Shown: piece by piece, positions 38,425 through 51,078 of the stretch
How the letters are laid out: every line of letters begins with the position of its first letter
How positions within the stretch are numbered: the first letter of the stretch is position 1
Source of the DNA: Carya illinoinensis
Lineage: Eukaryota > Streptophyta > Magnoliopsida > Fagales > Juglandaceae
Assembly: GCF_018687715.1 (NCBI RefSeq)
Contig: NC_056754.1
Span: 15,414,001-15,478,000, forward strand
Direction of reading: 5' to 3'
Length of the DNA stretch: 64,000 nucleotides
Notes under the pieces: model-generated
Told to the model about the DNA's origin: nothing
Databases searched by the model: none
The model's input: only the letters and a program-made list of their open reading frames with translations
Program-made: the position numbers and the translations under genes

Positions 38425-38650
38425 TTTTTCTTCGCTTGGAGTTCCTTATCTGAGCGGAAGGGAAAGCAGCCTTCACAAGTATATTCTGGATGTAGATTCC
38501 CTACTAGTACTGGGGTGCATCGCTGATAAATCTCACCTGGGTTCGGTCTTTCGTGGATAGCACATATTTTATTTAAACTGTAAATTTACCTAAATGTTTG
38601 GCAATTATAGTCTCTGTTTGATACTCTTTGACATTGGAAATCTTGGAATT
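38425..38650 (+). other. TSK 3' flank up to the LINE
   Basis: About 226 bp of presumed 3' untranslated sequence. No canonical AATAAA is obvious. The LINE insertion lies only about 240 bp beyond the stop codon and may fall inside or just past the transcript's 3' end. Confidence 0.5.
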
Positions 38651-38666
38651 GAGAAAAATATGTTTG

Positions 38667-41605
38667 TTTTTTTTTAAAAGAAAACTAAACTTCATTAATC
38701 ATTAATCATTACATGAACTCTCACTATCAACAATTTTCTTAATACTGTCAGCTATGTTATCAATCCATACCAAACTAGTCTGTAAAGATAGACTTTCCTT
38801 AGCTAATAAATGGGCAACTTCGTTATTGGATCTATGTGTATATTGTACTGACCACGCACTCCTTTGCTTTAGTAATATTTTTATATCCTCAATTAAACTA
38901 CCATGGAAAGATAGGACCTCTGTAATCGAATTAATTGCATTAACCACTGCTTGAGCATCCCCTTCAAGCTGCACCTTTGCCAGTCGAATCTCTCTACAAA
39001 CTTTCATAGCCCTCCATAGAGCATGAGCCTCTGCAACCACAGGTAGATCAATGTGAAACTTTTGCTCTTCCACTGCCACTAAGAAGTCTCCATCCTCATC
39101 TCTCATTACCACTCCTATACCCACCTTCTTTTCCATCTTTCTAACTGCTGCATCCTAGTTAACTTTAACATAACCTGAGCTTGGTTTTATCCACCCTTGA
39201 ACTCTTCTGCAAACCTCCTCATTTCTGCTACTCTTGCCTTTGATTAACTGTTGTGCCTGTTGAAACTCAGATATATCATTCTTTGCTACTCTTAAGACGC
39301 GGCTTGGAGTTTTAAATTTTTCCTCAAAAATGCTTTCATTCCTCCTCAACCATAGCCCCCTCATAATTGCTGCTGTAACTTCTAATTCAGTCTCATTAAG
39401 TGACTCCCTTAATTTGCCCCACAGAGCCAATAAATCAACTTCATTGGTTTTCATTTTCTGCATCTTCTTCAAAACCTCTGACCATACATCACATGCTGCT
39501 GGGCATTGCCAAATAACGTGCATCATTGTTTCCTCCTCCCTTCTACAGATATGACATAAATGGTTGCTGGTAATCTTTCTTGCAAATAAATTCCTTTTGG
39601 TAGCCAGAAGTTCATTTGCAGCTTTCCAGAAGAAAATTTTAATTCTCTCTGGAACATTCAACTTCCATAAACTGTCCCAGCTCCTTTTCCTCTCATCTTG
39701 CTTTGAAGAACCATCACAGATGGCCTGCTTCCTTTCCTTATCCAGATGATAAGCACTTTTGACAGAAAACAATCCTTTGTTAGAGGGTCCCCAAATCATT
39801 CTATCCTCCACCCCCAGCTTGCTCAGAGGCAAACTACAAATATGGTCTGCTTCCACCTCATTGAAAATGCTCTTGATTAAAGGTTCATTCCAATTCCCTT
39901 GCTCATTCATCAGTTCACACACAAAAGCTTCTCTATCTAGTATTTTAACTAGTGACTGTACAATACCAGAAGATGGTAAGGCAAGCCATCTATGCCCCCA
40001 TATCTTGATCTTCTCCCCATTCCCCACCTTCCATCTCAGGCCCTCTTTTAGTAACTGTATAGCATTCCACATACTCCTCCATATATAAGAAGGTCTATGT
40101 CCCAACTTTGCTGTCAAAAGAGACTTTCCCTTGAAGTATTTTTCTTTCGTAATCTTAGCAGCCATACTTTTTCATTTTGAAGTAATCTCCAACTCTGCTT
40201 AGCCAGGAGAGTTAGATTGAATCTCTCTAAATCCCTATAGCCCAGCTCCCCTAACCCCTTCTGTCTTCCCATTTTTTCCCAGCTACACCACTGCATGCCT
40301 TTCCCTGTTTGGTAATTGCCCCACCAAAACTTACCCAACATGACATTGAGATCCTTGCATAACTGTTTTGGGAGTTGGAAGACACTCATAGTGTACGTGG
40401 GCACAGCCTGAAGGAATGCTTTGATCAACACTTCTTTCCCTGCTGCAGACAAGAAGGAGTTCTTCCAATTATTTATCTTCTTCCATACTTTTTCTTTGAT
40501 GCACCTGAAGGCATTATACTTAGAACTTCCCACTACTGGAGGTAAACCCAAATAAGACTCATAGGAACCTCTCATGACAGCTTCACCACTTTGCATGATT
40601 TTCCTTTTCTCTTCCTCCTTGGAGTTAGAGTTAAAGAAAACTGCAGTCTTGTCTTTGTTCAGAAACTGGCCTGAAGCTTTCTCATACTGCTAGAGTATAC
40701 CATTGATCTTCTCCCATTCCTCAAACTTGGCTCTCTCAAATAAAATACAATCATCTACAAAGAGGAGATAGTTAACTTTAGTCCCTCCCTTAGAAACAGT
40801 TACACCTCTTATCTCCCCTATCTGGTCTGAGAAGTTTAGCAAGGAACTAAGCCCCTCAGCACACAAAATAAACAGGTAAGGGGATAGAGGATCCCCTTGC
40901 CTTAACCCTCTCGATGGCATGATCTTTTCTCTTGGTTTTCCATTAACAAGAACTGAGTATGAAACTGAAGACACATAGTTCATAACCAGCTCGATCCATT
41001 TAGAACAGAACCCCATTTTCTCCATGACAGCTTTCAAAAAAGGCCACTCAATCCTATCATAGGCTTTTGACATGTTAAGCTTGATGGCTATATGCCCTTC
41101 TTTCCCCTTCTTCCTCACTTTCATGGTGTGCAACACCTTAAAAGCTACCAGAATGTTATCAGTGATTATTCTTCCAGGTATGAAAGCACTTTGATTGAGG
41201 GAGATGATATCATTTAGCACACTTTTTAATCTATTTGCCATTACTTTTGCCATAATTTTGTAAGCCACATTACACAGACTAATAGATCTGTAGTCACTAG
41301 CCATTTTGGGTTCTTTTTTCTTGGGAATAAGGGTAACGTAAGTATAATTTGCAATAGAGGATAAAGAGTTACCATTCAACCAGGCCAAAATTGAGTTGCT
41401 GACTCCTCCTACAAGGTGCCAATATTTCTGGTAGAAGTAGGCTCCAAAGCCATCAAGCCCAGGTGACTTGTATGGTGCCATATGTCTAATGGCTGCCTCA
41501 ACTTCTTCTCTGGTGAAAGCTTTAGATAATTGTTCATTCATTTTGCTAGTAACAGAAGACTTCAGGTTCCTTAAACAGTTTTCCACATCATCACTGCCAG
41601 GTTTA
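38667..41605 (-). mobile_element. 5'-truncated LINE (L1-type)
   Basis: A 16-bp target duplication GAGAAAAATAYGTTTG flanks it (38651-38666 and 41606-41621, one mismatch). On the plus strand a T-run follows the left copy, which is the poly(A) tail of a minus-strand insertion. The 2939-bp insert begins inside the reverse-transcriptase protein and lacks ORF1 and endonuclease, which is typical 5' truncation. It sits just downstream of TSK in antisense orientation. Confidence 0.93.
38702..41605 (-). pseudogene. LINE reverse transcriptase / zf-RVT / RNase H, broken
   Basis: Minus-strand order: reverse transcriptase (YKSPGLDGFGAYFYQKYW, LIPKK, ISLCNVAYKI, GLRQGDPLSPYLF, FVDD), the thumb region, a zf-RVT domain (IFFWKAANELLATKRNL, CHICRREEETMMHVIWQC), then RNase H (AEAHALWRAMK, LEGDAQAVVNAI). 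Damage: the first catalytic Asp of motif A is changed (KLNMSKAYDR where relatives have KLDMSKAYDR). There is a stop after EKINGIL near 40690, a frameshift around 40114-40165, and TAG at 39155-39157 replacing the Trp of VNWDAA at the RNase H start. It cannot support its own retrotransposition. Confidence 0.93.
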
Positions 41606-41621
41606 GAGAAAAATACGTTTG

Positions 41622-42383
41622 AGTGCAAAAGTCACTTGCAGAGTTTTAACCCCATTATTCTCCATTTTCTCATACGTTGTTCTGTTTTCTGCAGCATCGA
41701 GTTTCCTGTGCGTTTTAATTTAGACAATATTCCTTTTTTTCTTTTTCTTTTTTCAAATATATGTATAAGAAAAATGTTAGATAAGTGTATAAATGTGTGC
41801 ACTCTTAAAAAAAAATTAGATAAATATAAATTTTTATAAAAACTTATTTTTTTTAACATAAATCCTTTCTTTTTCAAATGAAATGGGCTGAGTGATATCT
41901 TCAGACTAATCTCAAATGCTCGAGTTGAGGGAACAAGTTTGGAGATTGGGCCATATTCCTCATGTTGGGCCGTTGAGCTGGTATTGGACATGGGTTAAGC
42001 TCCGAATGTCATATCAACAAGAGAATGGTCACAGTGACTAGGATGATCTGCTGCTTTAAAATGCTGAATGAGGCGGCAGGTAAAAGATATCATAAGTTAT
42101 TGAGGTCCATAAATAAACCGTTGTTGTTTGACTTTGCCCTATATACCCTTTGACTTGCAGTTCTCCATTTAATATATTGTTTTAAAATTAAATGCTTTTA
42201 CAATCACTATTTAAAATATTGAATGAATCTTTATAGATCATTTTCAATTATTTCGTTGCTCAATTTATTCCCAAGATATCAAGTTGTGACCAAAATTTCA
42301 CATCTTTACTAGATATCAAGGTTTGTAAGCAATTTAGTACCGTATTGGTTCTTAAAAATCAAAATCGGTCCTAAACTGATGTG
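41622..42383. other. Intergenic, no gene seen
   Basis: AT-rich sequence downstream of TSK and the LINE. From about 42320 it enters an old AT-rich repeat with CGGT words that the solo LTR at 42389 splits. The repeat resumes at 44583. Confidence 0.6.
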
Positions 42384-42948
42384 GTATTTGTGACGCCCCC
42401 AAATCCCACGTACGGGCACGGGGAAACCGAGACATCCGGATGATGACGCCACGGGTCACCACCCTATCGCCAAGTGCCAAGTGTGTGTATAAGCAACAAG
42501 TGTACAAAAAGAAAGACGCAGCGGATAGCAAAAGTCTCATAACTAAGTACCAGAATTTTTTCTTAGTTTAATACAAACCCGTTCAAAACATACATAATAA
42601 ATTATTACAAGCCACAAATATGTTTCAAAACTAACTACAAGGCATAAACTCCTAATCAATACTCCGGCGGAGCCGCCTCCTCGGGCTCAGCCTCCTCCTC
42701 CTCGATCTCTGCATCAAAATCTACGGTACCAAAAATGGTGCTGCAGGTAAGTAAAGATCCAAACGCCACAAGATAAAAACACATTAAAACCCAAACAATA
42801 TGCATGAAAGAATGCAAATGCACATATCCCATAAAAACCACATTTTTCCACGCACGCCAAAATCCCGTTTTGACCCAAAACATATCCTTTAAACATAACC
42901 TCGCCATTATCCCCGATAATGGCCCAAAAACCATACCATCAGAGCACT

Positions 42949-43196
42949 GTGGGCGGGAATCGCAGGCGGGATTCTACCACCATCCCTACACGTGCACCGT
43001 AGGCGAGAATCACAGGCGGGATTCTACCACCGTCCCTGCTTACCACCGTCCCTACTCACCACCGTCCCTACGCGTGCACCGTAGGCGGGAATCACAAGCG
43101 GGATTCTACCACCGTCCCTACTTACCACCATCCCTACGCCACGTGCACCGTAGGCGGGAACCACAGGCGGGATTCTACCACCGTCTCTGCGCATAC
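42949..43196. repeat. Minisatellite in the solo LTR
   Basis: Four units start at 42949, 42999, 43081 and 43150, each with GTAGGCGGGAATCACAGGCG followed by GGATTCTACCACCGTCCCT and spacers of variable length. Extra copies of TACCACCGTCCC lengthen the second and third units. Confidence 0.92.
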
Positions 43197-44257
43197 CTCT
43201 GACTCAAACCAGTCAATCCAATCGTTCACATATTCCACAAATTATTTCTCGCTTACAAGCCTAGTTTTCATTTTACAAACACGTGTACATGCATGCAACT
43301 ACACGAAAACTCGGTTTTCCATTTTTAAACATGAACATGCGTGCACTATACAATGTAAACATCAATGCACAAATATCTCAAACAAATATCAACATCAACC
43401 AAACAACTCCGTCCTCAATCCATTCGACCCCCGAACTCCTCGGACTCAGTCCAGAATCAACCAACCAGTCCAATAGTTTATTGTAAGAGCAAAATATATT
43501 TAAATCTAAAAGTAGAGTTTGGAAAATACTTACAGCGCTATAAAGTATTTTTCGAAAGCTCACGACGTTGCAAACGACGGGGAAAAAGTAACGTAACAGT
43601 GTATTTTACACTGTGGCCGTGGGTAGTAAATTACCCACTTTCGAACGGGGACAAACCAAGATATGAAATTGATAGGGAATAACCAAGGGATGTTTATGAA
43701 GCTAATGGAAGTGAGAGTTGACCGTGGGTGGCGGCGCATGGCTGCGGATCGGACACTTGAAGCTAATTTCGGCTTTGGAGAGTGAGGGAGATTGAGGGCT
43801 ATACACAACTCCGTTGGCCATGAAATTTCTTGGGGAAGGTCATGGTGATGAGAGGAACAAGATGGTGGTGGTGAAACACCATGGGTGGCCGTGTACGGCG
43901 GCGTATGGTGGTGCAACCGAAACTCTAGATATGGAGACCCATCGGAGAAAAAGAGAGAGTTAGGGGAAAAGAAAGACATGGGGAGGAAGCCCTTGATGTG
44001 GTGAATCCATTGGTGGTGCTTGGTGGCTGATTTGGCCGTGTATGGTGGCTCAAAGAGGAGAAAAAGGCTTGAAGACCCATTTGTTTGGAGGAGAAAAGAG
44101 AGAGATTGGGTGGCCGGCATAGCACACCATCGGCGCAGTAGAGCTCGCCGGTGAGGGAGGGACATGCCGGAGGTGGAGGTGGGTCACGACGGCTGGAGGT
44201 GGCGCCGGCTGGGTGGGCTAAAGGAGCGGACGGAGGGAGAGGGAGAGAGGTCGCGCG

Positions 44258-44370
44258 CGGGAAGGGAAGAAAGAAGAAAGAAAAAGAAGAAAAAAGAAAA
44301 GAAGGAAAAGAAAAAGAAAAGGAAAAAGGGAAAAAGAAAAAAGAGAAAAGAAAAGATGGAGAAAGAAAAT
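44258..44370. repeat. Purine-only tract in the solo LTR
   Basis: About 110 bp of almost pure A and G. Any open frame here is a Lys/Glu artefact. Confidence 0.85.
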
Positions 44371-44582
44371 GAGATCCAATCCTCTCTTCCGGAATCCAAA
44401 AACTAACCTGACGAAAACGATTTTAAAAACCATAAAACGACTAAAATAAATTAAACACCACAACAAATAAAATAAAATCAATTTAAAATACAATAATTTA
44501 AAATAAAAGAGCTAATATATTAATTAAATTAAAAATAACTCCTTCAGTGAAAATACATGTAAAAACGGGATGTCACAGTATT

Positions 44583-46146
44583 AGTTTTCATATTTTAAAA
44601 ATTGGTTTAAATTGAACTGAACCGGTACATATTTTTATAATTTTTTATATTATATTTTATATGCTAAATTACTAATTAATATAACATGAGATTCTAACAT
44701 AAAATTAATATAACATGTGATATAGCATAAAATTAATTTTATAATTTTTAATATAATATAAAATTGTAATCTTGAATATAAACATTAATATTAAGTTATC
44801 AATATAAATTTACTTTTGATATATATAATGTACTTATACTATAATATAAATAGATTAATAGTATAGTATATGTAAACATCATATTATTACTAATATAGAT
44901 AATTCATAAAACTAGAAAAATCAGACCAAACCGAAACCAGAATTGTAGTGAATTGGTCTGGTATCAGTTCTTAAATTTTCAAAACCGGTATATAGGTTAT
45001 AAAATATATGTATATACAAAACCAGACAAAATCAGACCAGTTACACTCCTAGTGAAAACAAAAAACAAAAGAAAATAAAATGAAAAAAACTTTGTTGGGA
45101 ATTATATGAGAGAAATGATATTTGCAGTTTTAGAGTATACAAGCAGCCATACACTCTCAAATTTATCTACTTTTTAAAAAAAGAATACACGAAACTATAG
45201 CTAGCATTACTCATTACATACTTACAATCATAATTTAACCAATATTGACAATACATATGAGTTATTCAACTATCTAGCTAGTATTCATAATTTATTATCA
45301 TGGCTTGCCAGCTTGCTTATTCAATCATGTGTTACTGTATGTATCATGGCCAATTGATCGTATATATAATCTCTGACGTTCATCATTTCCACTGCATTAT
45401 TTTGTACTCCATTTATCCTCCCTCGCCCGCCTACCCTTCTTTATGAAATGCATGTAAATAAAAGCTGAAAAATTACGCCGTCCTCGGCCTTATTTGTTGG
45501 CAACAGTACCGTACCTTTCGCTGCACTGTACGTGCGTTAATGTAAAATATAAAACTTGTTTCAGCATTGATCTTTCGGTGAATGAAATCATGAGTCATCA
45601 TCTTCAGTGCAATTATCATTTATTTGGATGTGAACCCTTTCTTTTTCTTTTTTCTTTTTTATATCGAAATTTTAGCGATTAACCAAACCTTTAATATTCA
45701 GAGATTATAACGACCGTAATTGTTGGGAAATTGTAGCTAATTATATATAATATATGCAACCAAACTACATCATGTACGTATCTTAATCGATAAGGTAACT
45801 CATTATATATACTTCTTTTCCTCTTTTCCTCAATGGATCACATGATTACAACTTAGCCAGACTTCATGTAGTTTTACTCTCAATAATATTAAATTCTCCC
45901 TCGAAGGAAAATCAAATTCTCCCTCAAAGCTGGGGGCTAGGAATTGAAAAACCTACATTTTGAAGGAATGCACATACACACACACACATATATATATATA
46001 TAAAATATATCTCAACCGATCCACAATAAGCAAACAGTCCCTTGATGTCACAAAACGTACAGCAAAAATATTCAACACAAAAATCCCCATGTTTCAAAGA
46101 AAGATTATAATGATTCGTTTTAAAATGCACCGATAGTCTTGTTGGG
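44583..46146. other. Intergenic AT-rich region, no gene seen
   Basis: From 44583 to about 45060 is the other half of the old AT-rich repeat split by the solo LTR. It contains ACCGG, GAACCGGT and AAAACCGG words and ends in CAGTTACACTCCTAGTG, a terminus seen in plant non-autonomous DNA elements. The rest, to 46146, is AT-rich with a short (CA)n(TA)n run near 45970. No coding sequence is supported. Confidence 0.55.
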
Positions 46147-46162
46147 AGTTTGACTAAACTAC

Positions 46163-46340
46163 CTATACCTCCTAGTTACAAAGTTCAAGGCAAGAACAAA
46201 GTTTACAAATTAAATAAGGGCTTGTATGGCCTCAAACAAGCCTCTTGGCAATGGTATGCCAAATTTTCCTCTTCTTGTTACAATTTGGATTTACTTAGTC
46301 ACGAGCTAATTACAACTTATTTACTAAATGATGCCATCAC
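46163..46340 (+). pseudogene. Copia-1-family RT fragment joined to an LTR scrap
   Basis: It encodes PPSYKVQGKNKVYKLNKGLY and GLKQASWQWYAKFSS, the RT segment found at about 4790-4940 in Copia-1. Here a Gln codon replaces the Copia-1 stop, so it is a separate family member. It then jumps to ATGATGCCATCACA, which matches positions about 5999-6012 of the Copia-1 3' LTR, and directly to arm B of the duplication (TTCTGATAAGACCC). It marks the left edge of arm B. Confidence 0.8.
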
Positions 46341-46737
46341 ATTCTGATAAGACCCAGCTCGCCATTAGAGGGAATGCACACCAGGGTTTCTATGGTGTGG
46401 GTTTTCTTCTATACGTCTCCCTCAAGTTAAGGAGATAGAAAGTTTCGATAGAAGAGAGAGGAGGAAAGAGGGAGATGAGAAGGTTTTTCACGAATGAGAA
46501 ATAGAATGAGAATGTTTCGGTGTAGACAAGTACACGGAATAAGAAATGGAAGAGCTACATGGCATCCTAACTAACTGGCAATAAGGTTTTCTCATCCACA
46601 GTTCCTTCAAGCATAAGTAAAACCTTCTTCATTAAGGGCCGAAGTGGGAGTGATGGTTCATCCTAAATGCACCTACGTCCTAATTTAACCATTCTCTCCA
46701 ACTGTTTCTTGTCAACCTCATCATCCCGCCCAACTAA

Positions 46738-48479
46738 GAGCATTGGCAATGGCCTCGCCATTGCCCAATGCAAGTCTAAAATAAAAGCAAATCTGAGAAA
46801 ATTCATCTGCAACGGTCTAGCTGAAATTGAAAAGTTTGACATAACCGCTACAGTATTTCTTAGCAGCTCTTCATGTTTGGCGAGGGATTATACAAGGAGC
46901 AAAGTAATATTTTATCATTTCTGAAGTACCTACCGCTCTCTCTTTCCCTCCGTTTTTCTTTGTCTTCATCCCCAAAACATTCCATTTCTCTTTCTTTTAT
47001 TTCTTTCTCCCGAAAAACTTCTCTATCTCTTTCTTTTCTTTCTTTCTCCTGAAACATTTCTCTGTCTTCATCCCCTTCTCTCCATCGCCTATTTCTTCTT
47101 CAACCCGCAAGCCCTTTTCTTCAACCCGTCGCTCTTTTACGTCGCCTTCTCCAACAGTTGCCGTCGTCTTCGTGCTCTCCAAAGTAAGTCTCTCTCCCTC
47201 GCTCTTCTCTCCCTCTTCTCTATTGAAACCACTTTCTAGGTCTCCCTACGCTCCTCTTTCTAGGTCTCATCGAGTCAAAACAATTTCGATTGTCCGGGCT
47301 GGCATCAACTATCAAGAGACTCGTTTATGCATTTTGAGGTAATCTCTTGGATCATCGATGACGGATTTTCATATTTGGTGATCTATTTTCCTGACTAACC
47401 TGTTTATTTACTTTTTGGTTTAGTTATTTGAAAGGGATTTGTAATTAATTTCACGAATAGATATAATTTTTTAATTCAACTTGACTGATATTCTTTCTAA
47501 TTTCCATGGCGTCTTCGGTGCGTCTGGAATTAGTTGGTTATCTCTCTGTGGTTGCTTAGAAACTTTAAGATTCTCTAATAGAAATTTCTTTGATTCAAAA
47601 GTATACAGGTTTTTCATTTTCCTCATGTTCACTGCATACTGAGCAGAGGTCGTTGATTGAACTAATGTTGTTATTTATTTTTTAAAATTGAGATTTAACT
47701 TGAAACTGAGGATATTTTATGATTGAAAAGGTTTATGTTTTATTTTCATTTCATTATTAAAGGGATTGTCTCCTTATTAAAACTCATAGTGGCCTGTATC
47801 ACGTACAATGAGGTCTTTATAAGGATTTATTTATTGATTTTGTTTGTTTGCATTGTATTAGTATCCCAGCTGATTGGGATCTTTAAGAGTGAAGAAAATT
47901 GTTCTTTAGCGACTTGCAATGATGTTGGGGAGAAGAGGGGCTTGCACAAAATGACCATTAATCACAGGATATGGTACGTTTCATGCTTGCAATTTCGTGT
48001 GCTAGAATTAGTCTTTAGTCATATCTTGAAGTTTTTATTGGAAAGATTGGTCAAAAATTGTAGATGGTGATTAGTTGTTATAAACAATTGTTGGCATATT
48101 TGTTAGCTTTAACCACAATTCTAAATATAAAAGTTGGGTAGAAAAAATGTTTGTACGTTTGTATACATGATTGTTGGGTAAATGGTTGGCAAAATATATT
48201 TATTGAATAATTAGGTTGAGAGAAAAAATAGTTGAAAATAATAATTTGTAGTTAAATAATAATTTATTTAATAAAATTATTAAATAACATATGAAGTGTA
48301 TTTGTAAAATATTTTTAAAAAAATTTCAAAAATTATAAAATATATGATATTTTATTATTATTTAGACTTTAAGATAGTTAATCTAATGTAGATTAATCTA
48401 CCTATAAGTTCATATTAGAGTCAAAAGTTAACATTCTAACTAAATTATAGACTTGGCAACTACCTCATTGCCGATGCTC
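46738..48479. mobile_element. TIR element copy B
   Basis: Paralogue of 10811-12524. The left TIR is intact (GAGCATTGGCAATGGC), while the right one has decayed to CTCATTGCCGATGCTC. An open stretch near 47910-48070 (CNDVGEKRGLHKMTINHR) has a counterpart in copy A, but I do not recognise it as a protein. Confidence 0.55.
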
Positions 48480-48512
48480 AAATTGGCCCAAGTCGCCAAC
48501 CTTGAAACAGTG

Positions 48513-49370
48513 TTAGGCCCAGTCTTCAAGAGCAACCATATCCTCTAGTAGACTCCAATCCACACACTTTCGTCGACAGATGATTTCCAACAACACAATT
48601 CCATAGTTGTAAGCATCTGCCTTGACTGTTATGGGCAGTTTCCGATGCCATTCTGGTGCAACATATCCCCTTGCCCCTCTAATGCCAGTAAAGGTCCTGG
48701 TTTCAGTAGCTTTGCCAATCCAAAGTCTGAGATTTTTGCTCACCCGTAATCAGTCAAGAGAATATTCTGGGGTTTCATGTCACAATGAATGATTTGTCAC
48801 TCGCACTCTTCATGGAGATAAAGGATTCCTCTTGCTATGTCGCGAGCAATTCCCATTCTTTCTTCACAACAAGGTTGTTTTTCTGGTGTGAAGTGTACAT
48901 ATCTGCAAGTGACCCGAGTAGACAGACCTGATTTCTGTGATGTGTTCTCCCGATCACTTTCATCTCAGTCTGGAACACTCTTTCTCCTTCAGCCAACACT
49001 TTCTCTAGCTTCTTCACTGCCACAATCTTCTGACCTTTCCATATTGCCCCTTTGTAAATTGTGCCAAATGATCCTCTTCGAACGTCTTCCCTAAAGCCAT
49101 CGGTCGCTTTCTCAAGGTCTATATAAGTAAATGGTCACAGAGCAACATCGTCGTAGTGCTCAACATCTCCATTAAATGGGAGCTTTCTATACCAAAAATG
49201 ATTTTGTAGAACACAATTCCAGAAATTACCAACATCATACCTCCAAAAGTAAGAAAGAAAGCACTAATAATTAGAATGTCTAGTCGAAGGCCTTCCTTGT
49301 TTTCTTTCGGCATATCTTTACTCGTAACAGTAGTCGATTTACCTATCTTGATAAGAATTTGTTTTATTGG
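48513..49370 (-). pseudogene. G-type lectin receptor-kinase, kinase-domain relic (arm B)
   Basis: Paralogue of the arm A relic on the minus strand. It keeps LIISAFFLTFGGMMLVISGIV and VAVKKLEKVLAEGERVF, plus IIHCDMKPQNIL and DFGLAKLLKP in pieces. Where arm A has TAG, arm B keeps the Gln codon. Frameshifts in the juxtamembrane part, a TGA just before QIIHCD, a stop after the DYG of the activation region, and a 10-bp deletion before the TFTGIRG segment disable it. Its tail retains CRRKCVDWSLLEDM, lost from arm A, so the two arms decayed independently. Confidence 0.88.
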
Positions 49371-50199
49371 TCAGAATAAAATATTTGTAAAAAATTATTT
49401 AGGGATCAACAGTAATTCTCCAGTAAGTCATTTTTCAAATTGCAAAACCTTTCTTGGCAACCAGTGGCTGAGCGACGTTGGGGCAGGCCAAAAATTTGAA
49501 AAAATGTATATATTAGTCAAAATGGCCGAGCGATGTCATTTTGACTAATAGGAAATATTCTATTATTAGGGCTGAGCAAAAATCCAAAAATCCGACTCCG
49601 ACTCCGACTCCGCTCCGGCTCCGCTCTGACTCTGCTCCGGCTCCGACAAGTCGGAGCCGGAGTCGGAGGATTTTTCCGATGGGAAGTCAGAGTCGGAGTT
49701 GGAGTTGGAGGCCAGGCAGATCCGACTCCGCTCCGATCCGACTCCGATACTCCGACTCCGACTCTGCCTCCGACTCCGACTCCCTATTCCGACTCCGACT
49801 CCGACTCCGCATCCGACTCCACTCCGCTAATGTACATATTTTATAAATAATAAATGTGTTTTTCTATATATTAATCATATAAATATAAATATAATAACAT
49901 GTAATATTAATGTATAAATACTAAAATGCTTAATAACATGTAACATTATAATACTAATGTATAATATAACATATAACACTAATATATAAGTAATAAATTT
50001 ATAATAGCATTTAATACTAATGTATAAAAATTAAAATTGATTATATAGATTTTATATAACTATATCTTATATATTAACATCATTAGTTAAATTCAATAAT
50101 ATACTAGTAATTCGCACTAGTTATTAGTTATAAACTTATAGTAAATAAATTAATAAATATTACTAATTTACTATTATACTATATACTAATATACTATTA

Positions 50200-50700
50200 G
50201 TTATATATATATATATTAAATTAATATCATTAAGTTATTATCTATTAGTACTAGTGTAACTAGTGTTATTACATATTATTAGTTACTAGTTAGTAGTTAT
50301 TACATCTAGACTATCTAGTTATTAGACTATAGTAAATAAGTTAATAAATATTACTAATTTACTAATTTACTAATTTAATAGTATTAGCATTAGTGTATTA
50401 CTAATATATAATATATATATATATAAATTATAATAGCATAGTATTAGTTAATATATATTAAATTAATATCTTTAAGTTATTATCTATTAGTACTAGTGTA
50501 ACTAGTGTTATTACATATTATTAGTTACTAGTTATTACATCTAGTTATTTGTTATAGACTATAGTAAATAAGTTAATAAATATTACTAATTTACTATATA
50601 TTAATAGACTAATAGTATTAGTATTAGTATATTACTAATATATAATATATATAATAGTATACTATTAGTTAATATATATTAAATTAATATCACAATATAA
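50200..50700. repeat. AT-rich tandem repeat inside the hAT element
   Basis: A unit of about 240 bp starting TTAAATTAATATCATTAAG and containing TAGTACTAGTGTAACTAGTG is repeated twice (near 50216 and 50457), with a partial third copy near 50680. Confidence 0.75.
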
Positions 50701-51023
50701 TTACATAATTATTAAATATATTCCCTTGGATATAACAACAATAAAAAAAATTTGTCAAATTTCTAATATATAACTCTCTAAGTTAGTAATAATTAATAAA
50801 GTAATAATTAACTAGTGATTTTTTTAGTGAGTTAATTAAATAATACACATTAAATTGTTCCTTAATTTTATTTTTACTAACTTAAAATATATTTTTACTC
50901 ACTTATTATTTTTTAATTTATTTTTATTGTTTAGAAGTAGAATTTAGAAGTAGAAAGTGCTAAACGGCGCTGTTATTAGAAACTGGGTTGCACGCAACCC
51001 TTTATTTTTTTTCAAATTTCTGC

Positions 51024-51078
51024 CACTGAAACGGCGCCGTTTGGGGTGAAAATGGCCCCAAACGGCGCCGTTTCAGTG
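51024..51078. repeat. Perfect 23-bp inverted repeat with AAACGGCGCCGTTT
   Basis: Arms 51024-51046 and 51056-51078 are perfect complements with a 9-nt loop. Each arm itself contains the palindrome AAACGGCGCCGTTT. A smaller hairpin, GGGTTGCACGCAACCC, lies just upstream near 50987. Confidence 0.95.

Larger units (their letters stand above)
42389..44577 (+). mobile_element. Solo LTR (2.19 kb) of a gypsy-type element
   Basis: It begins TGTGACGCCCCC, ends GGGATGTCACA (6-bp inverted TGTGAC/GTCACA), and is flanked by the perfect 5-bp duplication GTATT (42384-42388 and 44578-44582). No primer site, tract or domain is present inside, so it is a solo LTR left by recombination between two LTRs. The 3' part resembles bases 1-846 of the window. 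Orientation is assigned by that similarity only. Confidence 0.88.

Noticed and set aside
43560..44165. 201-residue minus frame in the solo LTR
   Set aside because: No recognisable domain, and it lies in the GC-richer LTR body. Related LTR sequence at the window start does not keep it.
44151..44406. Lys/Glu-rich frames
   Set aside because: They are produced by the purine-only tract of the solo LTR.
49541..49846. Ser-Asp-Arg repeat frame
   Set aside because: It is a translation of the subterminal CCGACT array of the hAT element.
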